DNA of 64,000 nucleotides from Shewanella pealeana ATCC 700345 (GTDB lineage: Bacteria > Pseudomonadota > Gammaproteobacteria > Enterobacterales > Shewanellaceae): positions 2,479,001 to 2,543,000 of the forward strand of contig NC_009901.1 of the NCBI RefSeq assembly GCF_000018285.1, given 5' to 3'. The notes beneath the pieces were generated by a model. That model saw nothing but the letters and a program-made list of their open reading frames with translations. It ran no database searches and was not told the DNA's origin. Of the stretch, positions 8,611 through 17,497 are shown piece by piece (position 1 is the first letter of the stretch; each line of letters begins with the position of its first letter). The translations under genes and the position numbers were made by a program.

Positions 8611-10257
8611 TTGGCTATACATAAGAGAGCAGGATTGATTGCTGAGCAAAAGGATTTGGTCAATATCCCAAAACTCGTTAGCCTGTATTATTGCTTAACG
8701 CCCGATGTGGAAAATGTGAGTCAAAAGGTCACTTTTGGTACCTCGGGCCATCGTGGTAGTGCTGCACAAAGAAGTTTTAATGAAGCGCATATTATTGCTA
8801 TCGCACAAGCCGTTGCAGACTATCGTAAGCAAGCCAATATCACGGGTAAGTTGATATTGGGCATAGATACGCATGCATTATCACAACCTGCTGCAATGTC
8901 GGTTATAGAAGTATTAGTCGCTAACCAAGTGAGTGTGGTTGTACATCAAAATGACGGTTTTACACCCACTCCTGTGGTTTCTCACGCCATTATTAGTGCC
9001 AACTTAGGTAAAAGTGATACTGATGAGTTAGTGGATGGTCTTATTGTTACGCCTTCGCACAATCCACCACAAGATGGCGGTATTAAATATAACCCACCAC
9101 ATGGCGGCCCGGCGGAAGGTGAGATCACCACTTGGATCCAAGACAAAGCCAATCAATATTTGGCCAATGATTTAGCCGGTGTAAAGCGCATTAGTTACAG
9201 TGAAGCGCTTAGCAGTGACTACCTTATCGATGAAGACTTTATCACGCCTTATATCACCGACTTAAATCGTGTTATCAATATGCAAGCGATTGCAGACGCT
9301 AAGATCCGTTTGGGCGTCGACCCTCTGGGTGGTTCGGGCGTCCACTACTGGGCACCAATTGCAAAGCATTACGGTATAGATATCACGGTACTTAATACTC
9401 ATGTCGATCCAAGTTTCAGTTTTATGCCGCTAGATAAGGACGGTAAGATCCGTATGGATTGCTCGTCACCTTATGCAATGGCTGGACTGCTAGAGCATAA
9501 AGATAGCTTTGATCTTTGCTTGGGTAATGACCCAGATTTTGATCGTCATGGTATCGTCTGTCCAGGTAGCGGCCTGATGAATCCAAATCATTTCCTTGCT
9601 GTCGCAATCGACTATTTGGTAACCCATCGTCCACAATGGACAGAGCAGATGGTGATCGGTAAGACGCTGGTATCGAGTGCGATGATCGATAAAGTCTGTC
9701 AGATGCATAATAAACCGATGTCAGAGGTGCCAGTCGGCTTTAAATGGTTTGTCGATGGGCTTGCTAATAGTGAGTTTGCCTTTGGCGGTGAAGAAAGTGC
9801 CGGTGCAGCCTTTTTAAGGCTCGATGGCAGCACTTGGTGTACCGATAAAGATGGCTTTATTTTGTGTCTACTAGCGGCTGAAATTCTTGCTGTTACCGGA
9901 AAAACACCTCAGCAAAGATACGATGAACTCGAAGCACAATTTGGTAAGAGTTTTTACCAGCGCATAGACAGTCCTGTGAGCCTTGAGGATAAAGCTAAGT
10001 TTTCCAGAATTGAAGCCGATTCGATTCACACAGAGACACTAGCGGGCGATGAAATATTGCAGAAGTTGACTCATGCTCCAGGTAACAATGCGGCTATCGG
10101 TGGCATTAAAGTTGTGACAGAAAATGGCTGGTTCGCTGCTCGACCATCTGGTACAGAGGCGCTATTTAAGCTTTATGGTGAAAGTTTTGTTAGCCAAGAG
10201 CATCTTACTTGCTTACTAAAAGAAGCTCAGCAGATTGTGGCTGCTGCATTAAGATAA
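8611..10257 (+). CDS. pgm: Phosphoglucomutase (alpha-D-glucose specific)
   Basis: Protein of 548 aa, full length for bacterial Pgm (about 546). It interconverts glucose-1-phosphate and glucose-6-phosphate, linking glycolysis to glycogen and nucleotide-sugar synthesis. The phosphoserine loop is VTPSHNPPQDGG, the metal loop is GNDPDFDRHG, the sugar-binding loop is FGGEESAG, and RPSGTEALFKLY binds phosphate. The start is a TTG with a strong GGAGAG box just upstream. It is probably co-transcribed with seqA, 74 bases before it. Confidence 0.95.
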   Translation: MAIHKRAGLIAEQKDLVNIPKLVSLYYCLTPDVENVSQKVTFGTSGHRGSAAQRSFNEAHIIAIAQAVADYRKQANITGKLILGIDTHALSQPAAMSVIEVLVANQVSVVVHQNDGFTPTPVVSHAIISANLGKSDTDELVDGLIVTPSHNPPQDGGIKYNPPHGGPAEGEITTWIQDKANQYLANDLAGVKRISYSEALSSDYLIDEDFITPYITDLNRVINMQAIADAKIRLGVDPLGGSGVHYWAPIAKHYGIDITVLNTHVDPSFSFMPLDKDGKIRMDCSSPYAMAGLLEHKDSFDLCLGNDPDFDRHGIVCPGSGLMNPNHFLAVAIDYLVTHRPQWTEQMVIGKTLVSSAMIDKVCQMHNKPMSEVPVGFKWFVDGLANSEFAFGGEESAGAAFLRLDGSTWCTDKDGFILCLLAAEILAVTGKTPQQRYDELEAQFGKSFYQRIDSPVSLEDKAKFSRIEADSIHTETLAGDEILQKLTHAPGNNAAIGGIKVVTENGWFAARPSGTEALFKLYGESFVSQEHLTCLLKEAQQIVAAALR

Positions 10258-10423
10258 ATGGATCGTTTGTTATAAGAGTTAAGTATCAAACACCGCAGGC
10301 ACCTTTGATAGCTTGAGCATATAGTTAAACATTTAGTTGAGCATATAGCTTGAAATCCTTGCAGCATAAGGGATTGTGAAATCTTCGGCGCACACATCGC
10401 AACTGTTAGCAGATCACAATAAG

Positions 10424-10446
10424 AAGCCCCAATTTTGGGGCTTTTT
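10424..10446 (+). terminator. Rho-independent terminator downstream of pgm
   Basis: Stem AAGCCCC / GGGGCTT with loop AATTTT, followed by a short T run. It marks the left edge of the accessory island. Confidence 0.85.
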
Positions 10447-10805
10447 CATTTGATTTAAGCCTGCAGCTGAATGCGCTAATAAGCGAGAGCTAGGGATAGC
10501 GAACTGGCCGTTAAACACGGAAGTTATTGGAAACAGAGCACAAAGAAAGGCCGCAGTTCAAGCCCTTTGCAGTCTTTATTCTTTACCTTCGTGTTCTTCT
10601 TGAAAACGCAGCGCTTCGTGGTGAGGTTAGTGCTTTTTTAAAAGTATGCTTATACAACATGATCGCTTGATGAGCACTGATACTTTCACCGTTCGCTAAC
10701 ACATTTTTGGACAGAAACGATTTAGAGCTAAGGCACTAAAGGTGGGCGTTTGGATTAGGATATTTAGGTCAACAGACATGAACAGCTCATTAGGTGCATT
10801 TAGCA
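10447..10805. other. Non-coding junction, left edge of accessory island
   Basis: No ORF with coding character is present. The segment around 10530-10625 (runs such as CGTGTTCTTCTTGAAAACGC) looks like a dispersed intergenic repeat of the kind common in this genus, but only one copy is in the window. It lies between the pgm terminator and the 3' end of the first TIR gene. Confidence 0.4.
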
Positions 10806-11351
10806 CTAAGCCAGCCATTCACTTAATTTAGTAGCTGTGTTTGTATGCTGATCGTATACCATCCATAAAGATTTTTGTTCACCTTTCATTTTTCCCCACA
10901 CTATATGCCTATACAATCCCAAATACTCTTGCTGCGCCCAAGACTGTTCATAGTTGAATGTTGCTGCCGGCAATAAAGCTACATTATTAGTTGATAAACT
11001 CTCATCAGCTATACCAAGCTCCCACGGAACCCACTTTGAATCCTTACTGTTTGTAGTAACAAATACTATAAGTTTACGGCTGACTTTAATTTGATTTTTC
11101 AATATTGCCGCTGTTTCAGGGTTTGGATTATCAGGGAGCCTATTATCTCCTAAATCACAATATACGGATGCCCCGTGACTTTCTAAAAGATTAATTACTC
11201 CGGGTAAATACTCAGCATCTTTTGATGAATGAGACAAGAACGTATCTTTGTTACTCTTTGCTGAAGAATTGGATTTAAGTACGGCCCTTTCATTAAGCGT
11301 TAACTTATCATTAAACCTTTTAAGATCTTCAAATGTTGTAAAATTTACCAT
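10806..11351 (-). CDS. TIR-domain protein (last gene of three-gene cassette)
   Basis: Protein of 181 aa. A TIR domain spans about residues 36-150: strand A with FLSHSSKDAEYL, YCDLGD after it, then SRKLIVFVTTNSKDSKWVPWELGIAD. Glu111 in WVPWELGIAD is the candidate catalytic glutamate of a NAD-cleaving TIR. There is no transmembrane segment and no recognisable sensor domain. It is 16 bases downstream of the small membrane-protein gene and reads the same way. Known relatives of such TIRs act in anti-phage signalling or NAD depletion; activity here is inferred. Base composition is visibly more AT-rich than in the flanking genes. Confidence 0.85.
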   Translation of the reverse strand: MVNFTTFEDLKRFNDKLTLNERAVLKSNSSAKSNKDTFLSHSSKDAEYLPGVINLLESHGASVYCDLGDNRLPDNPNPETAAILKNQIKVSRKLIVFVTTNSKDSKWVPWELGIADESLSTNNVALLPAATFNYEQSWAQQEYLGLYRHIVWGKMKGEQKSLWMVYDQHTNTATKLSEWLA

Positions 11352-11367
11352 GTGACTCTTATAACTC

Positions 11368-11811
11368 CTAACCGATGGCTACTGTTTTTGTGACAAAGAT
11401 TAAGACAGCAAGAGATAAGTAAAAACCCCAAACTGAAAAGGACTTCAAAGACTCCCATTGTAAGTATGAAAGATTCCCTTTGGGGGCAACACTATATAAA
11501 TCAGTCTCCGTAAGAACTTTAGAGTGAAGCTTGGCAATAAAGTCGTTATATGAGTTTCTAAATGCTTTCTCTAAAGCCAAGTAATACGCATCTAAAGCGG
11601 CAAAAACTACTGTAGGTAACATAGCAATATATGCATACTCAGGTTTTCCTTTATCTGCAACAATAACAAGCACTGCTGCGACTAAAGTTACACACCATGC
11701 TTTGCTAGAAGAACTATTTACTGCCATACGTTGAATCACATTTTGTAATATGCCCAAATGGGTTTGTATAGATGGTGATGCTGGGTCAATATTTACGACT
11801 GGATCTTCCAT
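11368..11811 (-). CDS. Small multi-pass membrane protein between two TIR genes
   Basis: Protein of 147 aa with three likely membrane helices, about residues 38-52, 59-76 and 125-142. Between the second and third is an amphipathic, charged stretch (EKAFRNSYNDFIAKLHSK). The N-terminal part SIQTHLGILQNVIQRMAVNS precedes the first helix. I recognise the pattern as a hypothetical membrane family seen beside TIR-like genes, but I cannot name a Pfam family. It resembles SLATT-type membrane effectors only in general layout. It lies 2 bases after the upstream TIR-like gene and 16 before the next, so it is probably co-translated with both. Confidence 0.75.
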   Translation of the reverse strand: MEDPVVNIDPASPSIQTHLGILQNVIQRMAVNSSSSKAWCVTLVAAVLVIVADKGKPEYAYIAMLPTVVFAALDAYYLALEKAFRNSYNDFIAKLHSKVLTETDLYSVAPKGNLSYLQWESLKSFSVWGFYLSLAVLIFVTKTVAIG

Positions 11812-11813
11812 AT

Positions 11814-12488
11814 TTAATTTGCCTTATTAGATATAGCGTGACTAATCCAATTGGACATGTTTTCTGCTATATCACCATATGCATTGATAGAGTTAGGATC
11901 ATAACAAGGAACATAGTCTGATATTTTTTTACCATTTGCGAATTTAATCTGATCAAACGGATTTTCACCTTTACGACTAGTACCATTTCTAGGGCATTTA
12001 ATATTGTGTATATAAATACCTAAAATAGCTTTCCCATCATTCCATGCTTTAATTATTTCGTGTTCAACCCAAGGTCTGCCCGCTGTCTCGCTACCGATCA
12101 AAACTATGATACATCGTTTGTATTTCATGTTTTGATCTATCCAATTTTCTACAGATTTTTTACCTGTTCGTTTTAATGTTTCCCATTCATTTGGTGTGGT
12201 TGGCGCATTTCCTTCAATCGAACCAATATTTCTTATTTGTTGAACTCTCATAGCATCATTTCCGAAATGAAAGCTATAAAAAACAGGTGTTTTTGCCATT
12301 TTTCTGTCCTTGTTATTTGATGACATTCCAGTTAAACCACCGATTATACTACCTCCGACAATTCCTCCTATACCTGGAAATATTATATTTCCGGCAATGG
12401 CTCCAACGACTACAGGAAATGCAGTTTTGACGTTGAAGTTATCGGTATCCTTATTGAATTCTTTTTTCGGTGCCTTTAATTTACTCAC
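11814..12488 (-). CDS. ThsB-like (DUF1863) TIR protein with N-terminal glycine zipper
   Basis: Protein of 224 aa. Residues about 68-200 match the Thoeris ThsB TIR-like (DUF1863) family: VFYSFHFGNDAMRVQQIRN, WIDQNMKYKRCIIVLIG, then RPWVEHEIIKAW, with Glu144 as candidate catalytic residue. In front is an unusual hydrophobic glycine-rich segment (about 24-54, GIGGIVGGSIIGGLTG) that could enter a membrane. The longest frame starts at a GTG with a poorly spaced GGAG. An internal ATG at 12299 (MAKTPVFYS) has a better AAGGA box and is the usual start of short family members. Both forms may exist. It is first gene of the leftward cassette. Confidence 0.82.
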   Translation of the reverse strand: MSKLKAPKKEFNKDTDNFNVKTAFPVVVGAIAGNIIFPGIGGIVGGSIIGGLTGMSSNNKDRKMAKTPVFYSFHFGNDAMRVQQIRNIGSIEGNAPTTPNEWETLKRTGKKSVENWIDQNMKYKRCIIVLIGSETAGRPWVEHEIIKAWNDGKAILGIYIHNIKCPRNGTSRKGENPFDQIKFANGKKISDYVPCYDPNSINAYGDIAENMSNWISHAISNKAN

Positions 12489-12808
12489 GACTTAAATAAA
12501 ACTCCATATGCAGCTATAGACAGGTATCTCCATGAATGGGTCTGTTATAACGGTTATTGTTGATTATGTCTAACAATGGCGTATTTGAAATAACTCGACT
12601 TACACATCCGTAATCATTGTCAAGTCGAAGCTTCACCAGTGAAACTTTTTGAGCAGACAGAAGATCATTTAGGCTCTTTGTTCTAGGAGCTCATCTCCAA
12701 CGGTTGGTCAAAATAACCCTGCTACTTATGAGTTTTTTATTCGTCATCGTTTACATTCTACTAGTTTAATTTACAGTGCCTAGAAAGAAGTAGGATCAGG
12801 ATAGACTT
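12489..12808. other. Divergent intergenic region of the TIR cluster
   Basis: AT-rich, without coding character. It must hold the promoters for the leftward three-gene cassette and the rightward split TIR gene. No clear inverted repeat or operator was recognised. Confidence 0.4.
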
Positions 12809-13285
12809 ATGCCAGGAAAAACTAAAAGGAAATTTGTGGGCGAAACCATTAAGTACAAGAAGTGTTACCGAGGGCCAATTCTTAAAGTTATGGCAACAAT
12901 GCCATACGAATACGACCCTGAAGCTTTGTTGCAGAAGTTTCAGAAGTTTTATCCCAAGAAGTGGAAGGAGTTAAATGAACGCTACAAACAGTACCAAGGT
13001 CTCGACGAATTTTTAGTCAGATGTGGAAAAAAGCGAAGATATAAACACCTTAGTCCTCCAAATTTTTTCAAAAGCCTGCCAATTGTCAAAAGTGTATGCT
13101 CTGATAAATACAAGCAGCAGCGACAAGCTACTTTCAACGAAGAGTCTATTGCAAAGGCGGAGGAGAGCATGACAAATACCATTAATTCACTCCAACCTTC
13201 CCCCCCCTCTAATGCAAGAGGTAGACCCTTATTACCTAGAGGTTTACATTGCTGCATATCACAAACGCGGTTCAACACACAGTGA
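12809..13285 (+). CDS. Split TIR gene, N-terminal part (frame leaves at an 8-C tract)
   Basis: As read, 158 aa, but only the first about 133 codons look genuine. They give a basic, helical protein (EYDPEALLQKFQKFYPKKW, then LVRCGKKRRYKHLSPPNFF) of unknown fold. At the C8 run (13200-13207) the frame shifts. Removing one C would join it in frame to the TIR ORF (SLQPSPP then LMQEVDPYY), giving one 381-aa protein. The residues after the C tract (SNARGRPLLPRG...) are then an out-of-frame tail. This may be a phase-variable gene, a slippage site, a degraded gene or a sequencing error. Confidence 0.6.
   Translation: MPGKTKRKFVGETIKYKKCYRGPILKVMATMPYEYDPEALLQKFQKFYPKKWKELNERYKQYQGLDEFLVRCGKKRRYKHLSPPNFFKSLPIVKSVCSDKYKQQRQATFNEESIAKAEESMTNTINSLQPSPPSNARGRPLLPRGLHCCISQTRFNTQ
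13200..13207 (+). repeat. Eight-C homopolymer tract inside the split TIR gene
   Basis: C8 directly followed by TCTAATG. Seven Cs (or ten) would put the N-terminal ORF and the TIR ORF in one frame; eight leaves it off. Tracts of this length are typical slipped-strand sites. Confidence 0.85.
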
Positions 13286-13955
13286 AAAGCTTGAAATCAT
13301 AAGCGAGTTGCGAAAATTTAACACAGAAAGAACGCAACTATTCTTCCAAAAATTGAATAGCTCTGAAAGAAATAATCACATTAGAAATATCGCATTTAAA
13401 CATCTACAAGAACTAGGTGCTTTTGTTCGCAAACGTAAAGGGTTTAAAGGTAAGAAAAAACAATACCACTTGGAAAAAGTCAATTTTGAAGTAACACCCC
13501 AGGACCTAGCCAAGCTCCTTAGTTCAAATAGCTTACAGAGTAAGAAAACCTTTGATTGTTTTGTATCACATAGCTATAAAGATAGTCTGCTAATTAGTGA
13601 CTTGAAACAACAACTGAACAAGCATGACATTCATATTTACTATGATTGGAGTAGCGATAATGATTTTTTAAAACGAGAGCTTACGAGTGAGTTCACCAAA
13701 ATTGTGCTTAAAGAAAGAATCAAACAATCGCGTAGATTTCTCTTTGTCCAGACCAATAATTCTGTGTCTGAAAGACTCGAAGTTAAGTCTCTTTGGGTAC
13801 AAATGGAACTAGATTACGCCGTTGAAATTGGTAAAGAAATACACTGCTTAAATTTGACTGAATTTCCATCTCTTTTTAGTGCGCTAGAGCTTCAAAACGA
13901 TAACACAGAGCTAACTAAAAGTTCTGTAAGCTTCATTAAAACTTCTATCAAATAA
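13212..13955 (+). CDS. Split TIR gene, C-terminal part with TIR domain
   Basis: As read, 247 aa from an ATG with no usable ribosome binding site, so separate translation is doubtful. The frame is actually open back to 13173, through the C tract. Residues about 110-225 form a TIR domain: TFDCFVSHSYKDSLLISDL, then IYYDWSS, SRRFLFVQTNN and SLWVQMELDYAVEIGKEIH; the Glu of WVQMELDYA is the candidate catalytic residue. The N-terminal part (VDPYYLEVYIAAYHKRGST) continues the helical region of the upstream ORF. It faces away from the three-gene TIR cassette and could belong to the same system. Confidence 0.7.
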   Translation: MQEVDPYYLEVYIAAYHKRGSTHSEKLEIISELRKFNTERTQLFFQKLNSSERNNHIRNIAFKHLQELGAFVRKRKGFKGKKKQYHLEKVNFEVTPQDLAKLLSSNSLQSKKTFDCFVSHSYKDSLLISDLKQQLNKHDIHIYYDWSSDNDFLKRELTSEFTKIVLKERIKQSRRFLFVQTNNSVSERLEVKSLWVQMELDYAVEIGKEIHCLNLTEFPSLFSALELQNDNTELTKSSVSFIKTSIK

Positions 13956-14221
13956 AATGGTAACTCTATACGCACTCGTCAGCGATTCAGGGGCTGATCT
14001 TGTACCAGCCTATCTATTAAAGAAGGGTCTGTTCTCCGATTCATCCATTTGTCTCGCCAACTAGTAATGGGGCATGAGCGTGCCAGCAACATTTCACTGG
14101 CACGTACCTGGACAAAGGTGAGCTAGATTATTTGCTCTATCTCACCAGATAGAGATTACTAAAAGTAAGTCGATCAACCATAATTTCTGTTACGCACACA
14201 CTTCACTACCTGTTTATAGTA

Positions 14222-17200
14222 TCACTCTTTATCTATGCTCTTTATTTCAGTTTTAATACAAGGTAGCTCATCCACTAAATCCACTTTCATCCAATAATTT
14301 ATCGATAATTCACCGACATTTTCATTTTGAGATGGCACATAATTTACTTCTACAAATTGATTATCCATAACCTTGCCAAATACGATTGATTCGAATAAAT
14401 CTCTAGTTGTCAGTAAACTAAAGTTTACGTCCGAAAAATGAAGACTATATACAATGATATCACCCAGATTACAGATATAGTTATTCCCGAAGCCATCAAT
14501 AAAGGAGATATCAAACTTATTAGCTATTTCTGGTTTGTATCTTGCTTCTCGAAGTAATTGATTCAACTCTGAGCTTCCTGAAAACAACACTGGATTTGTA
14601 ATATCTTTGGTTAAGTTAGAAATGTCGAAAATGTTGTTTTCTGCATTGGTATAGACTTTTGAATTAGAAGTTTTGTACTGCAATAGCTTTCTTAGAATAT
14701 TTACTTCAACATTATTTCTGGTTGATTCTTTAAGCCAACTTTCCTCGTTGACAGCTCTATTGGCTTCAATGTTTTTAGCAATATTTTCTTTATGATATCC
14801 CTGTATATTTAATTTATACAAGGTTTCCTCCACAGGATTGCCGTTAAAACCAACCGATTTAAATAAATTTATAGGAAACTCGAAGTTCGCGTCTTCGCCC
14901 ATAAAAGCCTTGGAACAAGCTATGCCAAATTTAGTTATCAGATCTTCGTCAATATCTGCCTCTGCAACTAACTGATTCTGTCGTTGGTTTAGTTGGTCAA
15001 TAACTTGTTGAATTGAAGTTTTAAAGTTATCTAGGTTACTATCAAATTGTTCTTTAGAGATGAGGAATGGTTCTTTGATTTCGTCAACCAATCTAAGCCA
15101 CTCTTGTAAGTCACGAACAAGGGATTGTTGGTCTTGATAGCGAAATGCATCCGAAAAAATAATATCGAACCATTTACGTCCCAGTTGCCATTGGCTATTT
15201 GAAAAGGAAACTGCTATCTCAACATAAGCAATATTCATACTTTGAGCGTCGTTGCGTCCCCAACCTGAATAGATACGACCCGATACTCTTCTCTTTTCAT
15301 TAACTCGCCCAAAGGACTCAAGTACTTTTGAAATCCATGAGCCGTAGCTACCGCTTCCATAATTGGGATAATCCCTATGCCTAATATACGTTCCAACTAC
15401 GTCACTAGCGTTGGATATAGACTTAGTTCTTCGACCAATTGCACCTGTTGGGTGAATTGCAGCGTTAGAAAGTAACGCTTTAATGTATTGTCTTATTCTT
15501 TCATTATCATTTAAGTTCGGTTTTAGCAACATGTAACAAGCAGTAATAACTCTAAGGTCAAACGCTGCATTCTCAAATGCAATATTAAAAGCTGATTTAA
15601 GGTTAAACTGATGACCATTTAAGATCACAATCCAATTTTTGTCATCTAAGCTTTTAAGCAACATATCATGAGTCACTAATTCAGAGTGCCATCTATATTC
15701 TTCTAGTCCATGACCATAATCTCTAACTGATAGCTTTTCACACCAATTGTTCAGCATGTCAACACCCCATCCAGCAGCCTCGTCATTGTTATACCTCAAA
15801 GCTGTTATCGCGGTATGCGCTGTAAACTCTAAATGGGCAAGGAACAATGGTAGTGACTCAGTTAGGCTATCAAGCCGTTTACGTCTCGGTTCAATATAAT
15901 CCAGCCAAGACTCCCACGACCCAACAAAATCAAAAAGTACGTCTTCATATTTATTTGCCACGCGCATATCTGACGAGGAAGAACTATATGAACGCCATTC
16001 CATCAATAATGACCAAGTAAAGTAACTACCTTGGATCAATAAAAAGCCTTCACGCTTAACCAGTTTTTCCCGCCGTGAAAACAGTCGTTTATGCAAATAA
16101 ATGACTTCGTCAAAGAATTCAATATTTTCAGGAATTAGTTCGACAGCAGATTTAGCAATTTGATAATATTCTGTCAAAATTTCATCGAGATAGCTCCTAC
16201 TGAAAAAATTGGTAGTTGGCAACAAAAGCCAATTATCGTCTTCTTTATTATCGTTAATAAAGCTTAAGGCAGAAGCAATCTCTATATGCCATTTCACGAT
16301 GTTGTCTAAAGCGTATTTAAATTCTCCTATGTTCTTTTCTCGAATCGAATCATTAGCTGAGCCAACTAAGCCTAGCATCATGGAAGTTAGGCTTCTTTCA
16401 TCATTATATTTGTTTTTCTTGATTGTAAAGCTTAATTTAATCAACAACTTAGATAGCCAATCCAGATCGAAGCCAGAATACCTAACAATTACTAGACCTG
16501 TTTCATTTTCATTAGTCCAAATAGGTTGTAGTACAAATTCTGGTTCAGCATTTAAATCTAAATGGAGCCAGCTAAAACCTTTTTTCGAAACTAGCCTCTT
16601 CACCAAACTCTGGCGATTAAGCCAACGAAGCACTTTGAGCTTCTTAACTTGGTAATGAATTATCGCATTGATGATTGAAAAGTAGACGTTAGTTACTCGA
16701 ATTGGATCTGGTGACGGAACCATAATTTCATTGTATTTATCATCAGAGAACTTATAGGTGCTTACTTTGAGTACGCCCTCATCTGGGTTAGCCAGAACAT
16801 TATTTCTTACTGAGTTTTGTAGTAATAATTCATGAATCCTGTGCCTAATATCAGTCTCACATAGTTCATGAATAGTGAATCGAACAACTATCCTGTCACG
16901 TTTCGTTTCATCTAACATCAAGAATGTAGCTGTAAAAAACCAACTCGTTAATAAAACATTAAATGTCAACCATAACGCGGTAGTTATGCAAATCGCTAGA
17001 TAAGTTGACTGATCCATACTAGCGCTGAGGAAGTAGCCCACAATTATAAAGATGGACAAAAACAATCCACTTAAACCAGCAAACATGAAGCCAGAGTACA
17101 GCTGATAAATAGGAAACAATGTCTTCTTAGCTGACTTATTCTGAAAAAGTACACCAATCAAACCAATAACAAGTGGATATACAACACCGACAATGGTTAA

Positions 17201-17497
17201 CTGACCAGCAAGAAAACCACCTTGCCAGTCGATTAGTCTTCTCCAGTTAGGAAAATACTCGATAGCAAATGGAGTTAATTCTTCTTTCCAAAGCAATAAA
17301 TTGGCTACAAGTAAACTAGCTAAGACGAAGGTGAGAAAGGTGTAATAACTATGCCTTTGAGACCAACGTAATATGTTGTGCTCTAAAAGGTTCCATTTAC
17401 TTGAGAGGAACGCCTTATTTTGGTAGAGCGTTTCATCAATGTTTTTATTTACATGATGCTGAAGTGAATTTAACAGCTTCTCAATACTAACAAACAC
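14222..17497 (-). CDS. Large membrane-anchored protein of unknown function (1091 aa)
   Basis: I do not recognise this protein. The N-terminus (about residues 50-195) has four hydrophobic helices: FLTFVLASLLVANLLLW, then LAGQLTIVGVVYPLVIGLIG, then a pair within about 130-195. The remaining roughly 890 residues are soluble, mixed charged and rich in Leu/Asn/Trp, without a P-loop, protease or nuclease motif that I can see. The layout suggests a membrane sensor or scaffold with a large cytosolic part. It is a single gene in the AT-rich island beside TIR genes. A defence role is possible by context only. Confidence 0.7.
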   Translation of the reverse strand: MFVSIEKLLNSLQHHVNKNIDETLYQNKAFLSSKWNLLEHNILRWSQRHSYYTFLTFVLASLLVANLLLWKEELTPFAIEYFPNWRRLIDWQGGFLAGQLTIVGVVYPLVIGLIGVLFQNKSAKKTLFPIYQLYSGFMFAGLSGLFLSIFIIVGYFLSASMDQSTYLAICITTALWLTFNVLLTSWFFTATFLMLDETKRDRIVVRFTIHELCETDIRHRIHELLLQNSVRNNVLANPDEGVLKVSTYKFSDDKYNEIMVPSPDPIRVTNVYFSIINAIIHYQVKKLKVLRWLNRQSLVKRLVSKKGFSWLHLDLNAEPEFVLQPIWTNENETGLVIVRYSGFDLDWLSKLLIKLSFTIKKNKYNDERSLTSMMLGLVGSANDSIREKNIGEFKYALDNIVKWHIEIASALSFINDNKEDDNWLLLPTTNFFSRSYLDEILTEYYQIAKSAVELIPENIEFFDEVIYLHKRLFSRREKLVKREGFLLIQGSYFTWSLLMEWRSYSSSSSDMRVANKYEDVLFDFVGSWESWLDYIEPRRKRLDSLTESLPLFLAHLEFTAHTAITALRYNNDEAAGWGVDMLNNWCEKLSVRDYGHGLEEYRWHSELVTHDMLLKSLDDKNWIVILNGHQFNLKSAFNIAFENAAFDLRVITACYMLLKPNLNDNERIRQYIKALLSNAAIHPTGAIGRRTKSISNASDVVGTYIRHRDYPNYGSGSYGSWISKVLESFGRVNEKRRVSGRIYSGWGRNDAQSMNIAYVEIAVSFSNSQWQLGRKWFDIIFSDAFRYQDQQSLVRDLQEWLRLVDEIKEPFLISKEQFDSNLDNFKTSIQQVIDQLNQRQNQLVAEADIDEDLITKFGIACSKAFMGEDANFEFPINLFKSVGFNGNPVEETLYKLNIQGYHKENIAKNIEANRAVNEESWLKESTRNNVEVNILRKLLQYKTSNSKVYTNAENNIFDISNLTKDITNPVLFSGSSELNQLLREARYKPEIANKFDISFIDGFGNNYICNLGDIIVYSLHFSDVNFSLLTTRDLFESIVFGKVMDNQFVEVNYVPSQNENVGELSINYWMKVDLVDELPCIKTEIKSIDKE

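Noticed and set aside
12982..13278. 98-codon minus frame over the split TIR gene
   Set aside because: It mirrors the coding bias of the plus-strand gene; no family features.
16209..16655. 148-codon open frame opposite the large membrane protein
   Set aside because: It is antisense to a long coherent ORF, lacks a ribosome binding site and has no protein-like pattern.
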